From Prevotella sp. (GTDB lineage: Bacteria; Bacteroidota; Bacteroidia; Bacteroidales; Bacteroidaceae), in assembly GCA_017561825.1 (NCBI GenBank), contig JAFZBK010000006.1, positions 1 to 64,000 of the forward strand: a stretch of 64,000 bases of DNA. Reading direction: 5' to 3'. The notes beneath the pieces were generated by a model, which was given only the letters and a program-made list of their open reading frames with translations, was not told the DNA's origin and did not search any database. Shown here one piece after another: positions 8,237 through 15,584 of this stretch; within the stretch, counting starts at the first letter, position 1; each line of letters opens with the position of its first letter. The translations under genes were made by a program, and so were the position numbers.

Positions 8237-9643
8237 CTATTTAACCTCTTTAATCTTGTTAGTATAATAATTGATTGCAGTATAAAGAGTTTGCATGAAA
8301 TGCCGAAAATCATTACCATGATAATTATCAACCTTTTTCTTGCCTGCTTTTATCATTTGTAAAAGATAATAAGTTTCATCTTTTGCTTTAAGTCTAAAGC
8401 CTTCAATCCACCCATCCGTAATACCTTTACCCGTTCGCAAAGGAGCAAAAGCCCTCTTATTGGTTGCGAGTTCATCATACCATTTATCAAAAATCTCATT
8501 AAACGTCTTTAATGACCCAAATGATTGATCCTCATAGAAAGACTTGTTCCACCCTCTACTCTTTGAAAGGGGGAAATCCTTTTCTTTAGGAAGAATCTCT
8601 AAGAAATTGGAAAGAAGAGCAAGGTCAGCAACACATTTAACAACATTTGTGAAGCCAGGTCCCATTTCATCCAAGCCAAGAGATTCCTCATCATGCACGA
8701 TACAACGTGAAAGATATTGATGTTTCTCAGGGTTTGATGGCTGATGTAAGAAATCAAATAAAGCTGTAGCAGCTGATAGCTCCACGAAATTAGCGGTGTC
8801 TTTCTGTTCTTGTTCATTATTATCATATATGGCCATTAACCTAGTTTCACCCATATAATAGAGATAATCAGAAAGGGTATGGTCATAATAGTAAGAGAGA
8901 GCAGCTTTTGTTTTAGTATAGAAGTTCTGAGAATCAATATTACTGTTTGACTTCTCTGGGTCACGTAATCCATAATATGGGAGTACGGTTACAGCTCCAA
9001 GGGTAAGACTGTTCACAGTTTCTGAAGAAGACTGCTTAATCTTCTTCTCCATTAATGGGAAACCTGAGGCTCCTGTTCCACCAAATATAGAACTAATGAT
9101 AAAAGCTCTGTCATCTTGCTCGCAATGGCGAACAAATGCTTTGTACCATTCAGAATCTTCTATCATATTTCCAAGAACGACAGTACCGACATTTGGACTT
9201 CCTCTAAAACCTTCATCCAATTTGTTGTTCAAGTTATTTGTAGAGAAAAGCATGTTGACAAGATTCTTATTTATATCTGTCGCTCCTAACTTTTGAGTTT
9301 CGATATACTTTTTGAATTCATCACCAAAACTATCATCTTCATAACTTGCATTTTTCTGATCAAGTTGATGAAGCCTTAACAGAGGAGAATTAAAGAACCC
9401 ATCTAGAGGAGACAGAGTTTCTCCATCCCCATTTGGAATTTGAATTGTATTATTGAATACTTTTTGATAACTATCCAACAGGTTATTTAGATTACCACGT
9501 TCTTGCAATCCCAAATGAGGGTCTAAAATGATAGGAATTACAGTATACCCATTGGTAGACATACCTCCAGCGAGCAACATGGTAATACTCTTCATCACTC
9601 GAAGACCTGTTCCTCCAATGCAAAACACAAATACTTTTTTCAT
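8237..9643 (-). CDS. Tubulin/FtsZ-like GTPase of the ZorAB-like operon
   Basis: 468 residues. An N-terminal Rossmann-type start (MKKVFVFCIGGTGLRV, glycines 10-13) is followed by IPIILDPH at 37-43. The motif FGGTGASGFP (187-196) sits after a hydrophobic strand and fits the tubulin signature GGGTGSG that binds the GTP phosphates. The length fits the tubulin-like families of bacteria rather than FtsZ, which is not expected inside an accessory operon. The protein is probably cytoplasmic. It lies between the small membrane-protein gene (12 bp gap) and the actin-like ATPase gene (2 bp gap). TubZ-type plasmid segregation was considered, but no DNA-binding partner or centromere repeat is present. Confidence 0.7.
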   Translation of the reverse strand: MKKVFVFCIGGTGLRVMKSITMLLAGGMSTNGYTVIPIILDPHLGLQERGNLNNLLDSYQKVFNNTIQIPNGDGETLSPLDGFFNSPLLRLHQLDQKNASYEDDSFGDEFKKYIETQKLGATDINKNLVNMLFSTNNLNNKLDEGFRGSPNVGTVVLGNMIEDSEWYKAFVRHCEQDDRAFIISSIFGGTGASGFPLMEKKIKQSSSETVNSLTLGAVTVLPYYGLRDPEKSNSNIDSQNFYTKTKAALSYYYDHTLSDYLYYMGETRLMAIYDNNEQEQKDTANFVELSAATALFDFLHQPSNPEKHQYLSRCIVHDEESLGLDEMGPGFTNVVKCVADLALLSNFLEILPKEKDFPLSKSRGWNKSFYEDQSFGSLKTFNEIFDKWYDELATNKRAFAPLRTGKGITDGWIEGFRLKAKDETYYLLQMIKAGKKKVDNYHGNDFRHFMQTLYTAINYYTNKIKEVK

Positions 9644-9655
9644 GTTGCGTATTTT

Positions 9656-10096
9656 TTATCGTTTACCAATTAGTCTATATGCATTCGTCGGGAGCCAGAG
9701 CCACCAAACAACTGACAAAACTCCAAAAATAAGTATAGAATAGACGGCATTACCAGCAGCAATATCCCATATTAAAGATTTGGAACCTGTTACGGTCGGC
9801 TTCGTAAGAAGGAATCCGAGAGCAGCTGTACCTAAAAAAATAAAAACAACCGTTCCAATGTAGAACCCTATCCAATGTGTTCTTCTATAATGGCGGCGTG
9901 GCTGCTCATTGTATGCTGTGAAATAATACACACAAAGGATTATAGACATCACCACTAGGAACAAGATGAAGAACAAACATGCAGAGTTCAAACTAGCCCA
10001 ATAGCGTTCCGCTAAATCTTGTGAGCCTTGTGTGACACTGTCAACGAACTTCGACTCAGTGCCCACAAAAAACTTATAAAAACTAATTAGCTTCAT
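9656..10096 (-). CDS. Small three-helix membrane protein in the ZorAB-like operon
   Basis: 146 residues with three strongly hydrophobic segments (about 39-62, 76-100 and 114-138). A basic RRHYRRTHW segment lies between the first two, and a Trp-rich VVWWLWLP ends the third. I do not recognise the family. The position between the VWA-like lipoprotein gene and the tubulin-like gene suggests it links the cell-surface component to cytoplasmic or inner-membrane partners. Confidence 0.65.
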   Translation of the reverse strand: MKLISFYKFFVGTESKFVDSVTQGSQDLAERYWASLNSACLFFILFLVVMSIILCVYYFTAYNEQPRRHYRRTHWIGFYIGTVVFIFLGTAALGFLLTKPTVTGSKSLIWDIAAGNAVYSILIFGVLSVVWWLWLPTNAYRLIGKR

Positions 10097-10116
10097 TTAT
10101 TTATACATTTTAATTA

Positions 10117-11400
10117 TCAATGAGTTGAAATAAGTACATAATTCGGTTTTTTGCTACATGTACTTAAATGAGCAGCACGGAACAAACCTTGTAGGAAGTT
10201 TTCAATCGAATATGTTTTATTGAATTCCTTCCAACTATTAGCACCATAGAAGAGATTGAAATCACCTACCGCCCCATCTATTTTACATGGATTGAAGGTC
10301 CATTCAAGAACATCACAATCGGCTTGGAAATCACTTATACTCATGTATATAGAAGCCTTTATGGAACGTTTTAAATTGTTTTCTGAGTCTTTATACAATG
10401 AGTCAACTTTAATGGAATCTATATCAACCTTAGATCCATGAATCATTTTGCATTCAAAAGTAGAGCGAATAGCTTCTTCGCTACTCATGAGCCATCTATA
10501 GTTGTCTAAATATAAAATGAGTTTAATGCGGCATGGGGAATCAGCATCGACATCAGTAAATGTAGGCTGTTTGCCCATTTTCATGCAATTACGCACTTTT
10601 TCCAATTCATATTTGGGGCCACCATAGTTCATTCCAGTTTCAATATTTTCAACATAGTTATTATTAACCATTAGCATTGTAGAAATATCGTCACGAACCT
10701 TTGCTACGTTTTCTGGCTTTCCCATTATAAGGAAATAATATGGCGATTTATCTGCCACAACACCACCTTGGTTATCGTAATATTTGGTAGTTGCTGCGAC
10801 CAAAGAAAAAGCCAATTTGGATTCAGATGTTATATGACTTACCTTTGTAGTATACATTCCAAGCTGATATGCAATATCATCTTTCCCGTTCGGATCAAAC
10901 TTCATGTCGCTTATTAATACGCCAACTTGATTTTTTAATGTGTCTATATTACTAATTACAGTTTCTATCATATCAGTAATACTCGTTGTTCCCATAGTAG
11001 GGAATCCTTGCGTCTTAATAGCACTAGCAAATTCTCTAAGAGACATCTGGTATCCTGATTTGCCATTGTCAGAACAAAGGGTATAGACTAAATCTTTATC
11101 AGAAAGGTAATAACTTACTATTTGATAAACATCGTCCCTAAACTCTGTCTGACAACCTGGGCGATATAGACCATTCATACTTCCAGATGCTTCCAAGAAG
11201 AATTTGACTTCTGAAGGCATTGTCAAAATCATAGATGAATCTGGCTCTTCTTTAAGACAGCCATCATCTGTAAAATGAGAATCTGGGAGGCAATTGACAT
11301 CATGGCAACTAACTAGACTCATAATAACCAATGCTAAACAAAAAGCAATTAGTGTTGAATACACAAATCCTGCATTGCTCTTCAATCCTTGTTCTGTCAT
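10117..11400 (-). CDS. VWA-like lipoprotein of the ZorAB-like operon
   Basis: 427 residues from the start at 11400 (MTEQGLKSNAG). This start gives a clean lipoprotein signal with lipobox LVSC (Cys32); the longer frame to 11607 would bury the signal and overlap the upstream gene. The mature part begins a VWA-like domain: FFLEASGSMNG (68-77) stands where a MIDAS motif DxSxS occurs, with Glu replacing the first Asp. TTSITDM (138-144) fits the metal-binding Thr loop, and VGVLISDMKFD (159-169) the central strand with its acidic residue. The C-terminal 250 residues are unassigned. VWA domains bind protein ligands through a metal, so a sensor or adaptor at the periplasmic side is plausible. Confidence 0.65.
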   Translation of the reverse strand: MTEQGLKSNAGFVYSTLIAFCLALVIMSLVSCHDVNCLPDSHFTDDGCLKEEPDSSMILTMPSEVKFFLEASGSMNGLYRPGCQTEFRDDVYQIVSYYLSDKDLVYTLCSDNGKSGYQMSLREFASAIKTQGFPTMGTTSITDMIETVISNIDTLKNQVGVLISDMKFDPNGKDDIAYQLGMYTTKVSHITSESKLAFSLVAATTKYYDNQGGVVADKSPYYFLIMGKPENVAKVRDDISTMLMVNNNYVENIETGMNYGGPKYELEKVRNCMKMGKQPTFTDVDADSPCRIKLILYLDNYRWLMSSEEAIRSTFECKMIHGSKVDIDSIKVDSLYKDSENNLKRSIKASIYMSISDFQADCDVLEWTFNPCKIDGAVGDFNLFYGANSWKEFNKTYSIENFLQGLFRAAHLSTCSKKPNYVLISTH

Positions 11401-11428
11401 AAATCTTCTATATATCCACCCAGCTCCT

Positions 11429-11701
11429 TCAGCAGTGGTTAGTAGTTCTAGTTCCTTCCGGCACGTACAAAAAGAAACGTGGAGCTGTTGCTTTTCGCTC
11501 GCTCCACATCCTAAAGGCTCTCGCATTGCCCTGTTCGTCGAAACGAGCAACGCCAACGCCCCACGCTGAATGATATATACATAATGTATATACATCACTA
11601 GGGGCATCTGCCGTTGCTTTGATTCTCTGACGAACAGTTCGAATTTGCGAGATTCTTAGAATGTCAAAGTCAAAGCGCTTAGCAAACGCCTTTTCATACA
11701 T
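11429..11701 (-). CDS. Small protein of unknown function, likely first gene of the operon
   Basis: A 90-residue frame starting at ATG 11701 (MYEKAFAKRFDFDILRIS); a GTG at 11713 is the alternative. It lies 28 bp upstream of the VWA-like gene and about 50 bp below the operon promoter. No signal peptide or membrane helix is seen. Residues 35-60 (DVYTLCIYHSAWGVGVARFD) look beta-rich. I do not recognise a family, and the local sequence is less AT-rich than the rest of the operon. It could be a regulator, a small component, or an upstream frame without function. Confidence 0.4.
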   Translation of the reverse strand: MYEKAFAKRFDFDILRISQIRTVRQRIKATADAPSDVYTLCIYHSAWGVGVARFDEQGNARAFRMWSERKATAPRFFLYVPEGTRTTNHC

Positions 11702-11752
11702 GTCTTCCCACACGATTAAGCACCTAAGGTGTTTTCAACATGTAGGACACCG

Positions 11753-11784
11753 CAAATATAGAAAAAAAACAATTACGCTCCAAA
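11753..11784 (-). promoter_or_regulatory. Promoter of the ZorAB-like operon
   Basis: On the minus strand TTTG (11781-11784) and TATATTTG (11753-11760) are separated by 20 bp, matching the Bacteroidota TTTG-N19-21-TAnnTTTG rule closely. The predicted transcript starts near 11746 and would run through all downstream genes, whose gaps are mostly 1-28 bp. It is the only good promoter I find for the operon. Confidence 0.75.
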
Positions 11785-11812
11785 CAAATTCGGTAAAAAA
11801 AACAATACAATG

Positions 11813-11894
11813 GAATAATCAGGGATGGAATTTTGTGTTGAGGCCAAGAAATAACTGCAACACAAGCCACCCCCTACCCCTCCAAAGGGAGGGG
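11813..11894. repeat. Dispersed repeat, copy A, left of the KilA-N pseudogene
   Basis: Two parts. Bases 11815-11855 (containing TTTTGTGTTGAGGCCAAGAA) resemble bases 12640-12680. Bases 11865-11894 form an AGCCACCCCCTACCCCTCC...GGGAGGGG hairpin of a family also seen near 12720, 12751, 49175 and 55370. Copies A and B flank the KilA-N pseudogene in the same orientation. Confidence 0.6.
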
Positions 11895-11927
11895 TGAGTC
11901 AAGACAAATTGGATCCGTTTCTGATAC

Positions 11928-12531
11928 CTATGGTTTGGGGAGGTTCTCTATTATATCTGTATTACTTGTCAGTTTCTTAAACCGATGTTCTGCATTCTGC
12001 TTGTTTAGTACTTTTAGCTGTTCTTTTGCCATACGTTGCAATATTTCGAAACGAGCATCACGAGGCAAATTCTGCTTGATTAGTTCAGAGTTTAGTGATT
12101 CCATGTTCGAAAGTACCACCAATTCATTAATAGATGCTGTATCACGCATGTTCAACTTCTTAGCCAGTTCAGGATTGGCATCTTCCCAATCTTTTGCTGT
12201 ATAACCAAATAGTGCAATATTGAGCATGTCTGCTTCTGTAGCGTATATGATTCCTTCTTTCTTCTTTGCAATAGTCAATTTAGGAATAATAATACTCTTG
12301 ATTAAACGCATCGAATTCGATGCTATTAAAACTGGGATTATGCAATTGCTCCCATACACCAAGGTACTCAATGGTACTTCGTGAACGTATCCAATTCTGA
12401 ATAATATAATTGGTACGCTGTTTATCTTTATATCTGGCCATATCTGTCAGACAGATAAAGTCATCCTCATTGCCTTGTATCAAAACGGATATTTCTGTTC
12501 CGTTTGCGTTTATTATCTTTGTTGTTGCCAT
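11928..12531 (-). pseudogene. KilA-N domain protein, internally deleted and frameshifted
   Basis: The 5' part (12280-12531, 83 residues, MATTKIINANGTEI...LTDMARYKD) is the N-terminal half of a KilA-N DNA-binding domain, ending at NPSFNSIEFDAF. The 3' part is in another frame (11928 to about 12310; IYATEADMLNIALFGYTAKDWEDANPELAKKLN onward) and matches the conserved C-terminal region of bacterial KilA-N proteins. The second half of the KilA-N domain, including the segment before the YATEADMLN block, is missing. The gene has therefore lost an internal segment and changed frame. KilA-N proteins occur in phages and near mobile DNA, fitting an island border. Confidence 0.75.
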
Positions 12532-12611
12532 ATTCTATTTTGGGTCGCAGAGACGGTTTGTGATTTGCTCTGCGTCCTTATTATATAAGGTTTAACGATT
12601 CATTCAAAATG

Positions 12612-12619
12612 CAAATTTA
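12612..12619 (-). promoter_or_regulatory. -7 promoter box of the KilA-N pseudogene
   Basis: TAAATTTG on the minus strand, about 80 bp above the start codon, fits TAnnTTTG. No convincing -33 TTTG is visible. Confidence 0.4.
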
Positions 12620-12639
12620 CGAAAATTATCCATACATTT

Positions 12640-12781
12640 GAATAATATGATGGATTTTTTGTGTTGATGCCAAGAAAAACCGCACTGACCGGATGGCGCA
12701 CGCGCCAAATGAAAGAAGGAGCCACCCCCAGCCCCTCCAAAGGGAGAAGGAGCCACCCCCAGCCCCTCCATAAAGGAGGGG
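12640..12781. repeat. Dispersed repeat, copy B, with two CCCCTCC hairpin elements
   Basis: Bases 12640-12680 resemble 11815-11855. They are followed by two adjacent copies of the AGCCACCCCCAGCCCCTCC element (12720-12750 and 12751-12781); only the second keeps a full GGAGGGG return arm. A plus-strand frame across this stretch translates the repeat only and is not a gene. Confidence 0.6.
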
Positions 12782-12820
12782 AGGATAGAAAAAGTGATTT
12801 AAAAATACCGTTTCAAATTG

Positions 12821-12882
12821 GGTATAGGCGACAGATCGTTTGGCTATAGGCGCACGATCGTTTGGGTATAGGCAAACGATGG
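12821..12882. repeat. Three tandem 21-22 bp repeats
   Basis: Units GGTATAGGCGACAGATCGTT, GGCTATAGGCGCACGATCGT and GGGTATAGGCAAACGATGG follow one another at 12821, 12842 and 12864. Each contains an ATAGGC core and a CGATCGTTT or related end. They lie in the gene-free stretch between the KilA-N pseudogene and the TlpA-like gene. Confidence 0.7.
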
Positions 12883-12962
12883 AAAAACGGCAGTTTTCTC
12901 CCTTATTCCTTATGGTTTTACCCCCGTAAGAACTACGATATTGCCTCCAATACCATACAAAT

Positions 12963-13110
12963 GGTTACATGGTTACAGCTGTAACCGTAACCGCGCAGAG
13001 GAAACAATTTATTTAAATGTATTGTAAGATATTGGTTATTATATATTTATAGCAATAGTACTCTTTTTGTAGAGGAAAAAGGTTACATGGTTACAGCTGT
13101 AACCGTAACC
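12963..13110. repeat. Pair of identical 30-bp palindromic repeats
   Basis: Two identical 30-bp copies at 12963-12992 and 13081-13110 are centred on the perfect palindrome GGTTACAGCTGTAACC, with outer GGTTAC and GTAACC arms. The second lies 10 bp beyond the stop of the TlpA-like gene and, read on the minus strand, is followed by TTTTT, so it could serve as a Rho-independent terminator. The first has no T-run. Protein-binding sites are the alternative. Confidence 0.7.
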
Positions 13111-13120
13111 GTTTTCCTTT

Positions 13121-14245
13121 TTATTTCTGCGCTTTCTCTATTTCATTCTTAATGGTGTCTAAGCCTGGGAAGCCGATGCTCTTGTAGGTCTGTTCGCCCT
13201 TGGTGTTGTAAATGGCGTATGTGGGGATACCCTCTGACTCGTACTTGTTGAGGATGTAATGGTTTTGTTCCTCCGTCAGGTAGTAGTGGTCACCATCGAT
13301 ATCCTTAATCATTTCCTGCCAGGTGGCTGGAGGCGACGAGGGCGAGGTGATATAGACAAACTGGATGTTCTTGTCCTTCAGTTCATTTTTGATGGGCGCC
13401 ATTGCCTTATGACCAGCACGACAGGGTCCACACCATGTGGCCCACATATCGATGAGCACGGTCTTGCCCTTATACTTGGCGAGGATGGTCTGGAGGATCT
13501 CCTCAGGAGCCACATCGTCGTATTTCTTGAAGAATATTCCCTCATTGACGGCCAAATCCTCGGCTATCTGCTGCTCATCCTTTGCAAAGACATTGGAATG
13601 AATCTCTGCTAATTTCTCTTCAAATCCTTTGGGCGCACGGGCAGCGATCGTCTTTTCCACTTCTTTCAACTGGTCCTTGTATGGGAAGCCTTTACTTCTG
13701 ATTGCCGTTTCGGATATGAGCCATAGTGTACGGATTGAAGCAGCATCTACAGGCAGTGAGGGCAGGATGTCCATTTGTTGTTTCGTCAACTTCATCATAA
13801 CGGGTTCTCTCTCTGCCATAGAAGCATGGGCAAGATCCATCTGCACACGTTCTGCAATGATGTCGCGACAATGCTCTGTTATACGGTTTTGCGTCTGCTG
13901 TTCAGGGAGCGGACTCTCCACCTTCCATAAGGGAACGAGAAGGTCATTACCCGTAACTTTCACGGTTACGTCAGGCTTCAGGAAGATTTCCAGATACATA
14001 TTGGGACAGCCTTCGCCAATGAAAGAGAGGTTGCTCTCGGTGAATGCCTCAACGGGCAAGGTATAGGCGAACCGTCCGCTTTGAACAGTATCTACGACGG
14101 TTGCGCTTGTACCAGTACTGGCAAGCACCAACGTGCCGTCTTTCAGAGCGGGTGAATAACCCGTGACAGTTGCTGTCTTTGTCTGTGCCTGCCCCGTCAT
14201 TGCGACGAGGGCAAGCAGTATGGTGACAATTGTTTGCTTGTTCAT
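13121..14245 (-). CDS. TlpA/ResA-like thiol-disulfide oxidoreductase
   Basis: 374 residues with a signal peptide (1-20, cleavage near GQAQ). Residues 25-240 are the N-terminal beta-domain plus helical region common in Bacteroidota TlpA-like proteins. The thioredoxin fold follows, with WCGPC at 271-275 and a cis-Pro region GIPTYAIYNTKGE near 345. It is probably periplasmic, reducing or exchanging disulfides. It starts 5 bp after the GH8 gene and closes the GH97-GH43-GH8 operon, so it may help fold the secreted enzymes; that link is inferred from position. Confidence 0.85.
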   Translation of the reverse strand: MNKQTIVTILLALVAMTGQAQTKTATVTGYSPALKDGTLVLASTGTSATVVDTVQSGRFAYTLPVEAFTESNLSFIGEGCPNMYLEIFLKPDVTVKVTGNDLLVPLWKVESPLPEQQTQNRITEHCRDIIAERVQMDLAHASMAEREPVMMKLTKQQMDILPSLPVDAASIRTLWLISETAIRSKGFPYKDQLKEVEKTIAARAPKGFEEKLAEIHSNVFAKDEQQIAEDLAVNEGIFFKKYDDVAPEEILQTILAKYKGKTVLIDMWATWCGPCRAGHKAMAPIKNELKDKNIQFVYITSPSSPPATWQEMIKDIDGDHYYLTEEQNHYILNKYESEGIPTYAIYNTKGEQTYKSIGFPGLDTIKNEIEKAQK

Positions 14246-14250
14246 GAACC

Positions 14251-15561
14251 TTACTTGTTCGGGAAGATCACACGGTAATGACCGCTGAGGTGCATGAAGG
14301 CGAAGAGGCGTAGCAGACCGTCGTAGTAGGCATCGAAATAGCCATCCTCGAAGGGCTCATGCTTGGCGTTCCACAGCTCATCCACGAACTCCTTGCTCTT
14401 CTCATGACTGCACATCATGGAGGCAGCGGCAGCCGTGGCAACAAAGCCGATGGAATGGCGCAGCTTCCTGAATCCACCTGCCTGCAGAATCTCGTTTCCT
14501 TCTGGTAATGAACCATCTACGCGATACTGATCAAGGAAATCGTGAACCCCTTGCTTATAGAGGAAGTTCTGGATGGTCTCACCATATTTCTGCTGCCACT
14601 CACGATCAGCACAGCTCCACTCGTAGTCGAGCGTGATATTCATCGGTACACGCCAGGAGTCATAACGGAAATTGTTACCCGGGTTCGGTCGGTTACCAAA
14701 GCCCTGCATCTGCGAACCATCGAACTGACACATATCGGGGTTCAGACCCGTTTCCTCGTTGATGGCCTTGTGGAGGAACTCGCGACTCTTTGCTGCGCAC
14801 TCGTTCCAATAGTCGGAACGACCGTCATCAGCCCATCGTGCCCACACCTCATAGAAAGCAGGGATATGGTACGAAGGATCCGTGTAACGCTGTCCGAAGC
14901 CATCAGGGGTAAAGGTGATCAGCTTGGTCTCGGGATCGATGAGGAACATCCGCTGCGGACCGCTCTGCTGCTGGGGGAAGCCCCATCCACCACGCTGCTC
15001 AGGCTCATACTCCTTCGGCATTGTACAGTTCAGGATACGCTGAGCCTCAGCCTTGTAGTTGATGCCCGTATCATTTCCCCAACGGTTGGAGGCGAAGATC
15101 AGCGAGGTGATGAAATAGAGCTCGCCATCACTGGCAGCACCCTCCGCATTACGGGTTCCATCGGTTCTACAGCTCCAAGCGAAGTAGCCCTCACGACTGC
15201 CCGACTGGTGCTGCATATACTTCTTGCTCCAACGCCACAGGCGGTCGAAGATATCTTTCTCGTTCATCTGCACGGCAATCATCATACCGTACGACATACC
15301 CTCTGTACGAGCATCATGGTTCTTGATGTCAGAGACATAGCCCATGGAGTCGCCCACCTCGAAATAGCACTTGTTCGGTCCACGGAACACATCGTTGAAC
15401 ACCTCCTTTAACTTAGCCTCAACGGCATCGGATGAATAACCCATCTCCACGAACAGGTTTCTGTACTTCTGGGTTTCAAAACCTCCCTTCTTCCAAGGCG
15501 TATAAGCCATGAGCGGGAGTGACATCAGCAACATTGCTGTCATTAATAGATTCTTTTTCAT
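14251..15561 (-). CDS. GH8 glycosidase, probable reducing-end xylose-releasing exo-oligoxylanase
   Basis: 436 residues with a signal peptide (MKKNLLMTAMLLMSLPLMA). The start at 15561 is preferred over 15786 because it gives the signal peptide and removes overlap with the GH43 gene. GH8 features: RTEGMSYGMMIAVQM with the general-acid Glu, YFAWSCRTDGT, and ASDGELYFITSLIFA with a catalytic-region Asp. Length and motifs fit the Rex subgroup, which removes xylose from the reducing end of xylo-oligosaccharides. The two-domain GH43 protein upstream and the GH97 further up support arabinoxylan or xylan use. Likely periplasmic. Confidence 0.85.
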   Translation of the reverse strand: MKKNLLMTAMLLMSLPLMAYTPWKKGGFETQKYRNLFVEMGYSSDAVEAKLKEVFNDVFRGPNKCYFEVGDSMGYVSDIKNHDARTEGMSYGMMIAVQMNEKDIFDRLWRWSKKYMQHQSGSREGYFAWSCRTDGTRNAEGAASDGELYFITSLIFASNRWGNDTGINYKAEAQRILNCTMPKEYEPEQRGGWGFPQQQSGPQRMFLIDPETKLITFTPDGFGQRYTDPSYHIPAFYEVWARWADDGRSDYWNECAAKSREFLHKAINEETGLNPDMCQFDGSQMQGFGNRPNPGNNFRYDSWRVPMNITLDYEWSCADREWQQKYGETIQNFLYKQGVHDFLDQYRVDGSLPEGNEILQAGGFRKLRHSIGFVATAAAASMMCSHEKSKEFVDELWNAKHEPFEDGYFDAYYDGLLRLFAFMHLSGHYRVIFPNK

Positions 15562-15584
15562 TTGAGTAATGTATTGATAATTAG

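Noticed and set aside
8237..9643. TubZ-type plasmid segregation locus
   Set aside because: No centromere-like repeats, adaptor protein or replication gene nearby.
11401..11607. Longer N-terminus for the VWA-like lipoprotein
   Set aside because: It would place 69 residues before a clear lipoprotein signal and overlap the upstream frame.
520..11784. Calling the operon a standard Zorya system
   Set aside because: ZorC, ZorD helicase and ZorE are absent; only the ZorAB-like pair is shared.
12661..12849. Plus-strand 62-residue open frame
   Set aside because: It only translates two copies of the CCCCTCC repeat.
12821..13110. CRISPR array
   Set aside because: Repeats are too few, unequal and without unique spacers; no cas genes.
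14542..15411. Plus-strand 289-residue open frame opposite GH8
   Set aside because: Antisense shadow of a well-supported enzyme gene; no family features.
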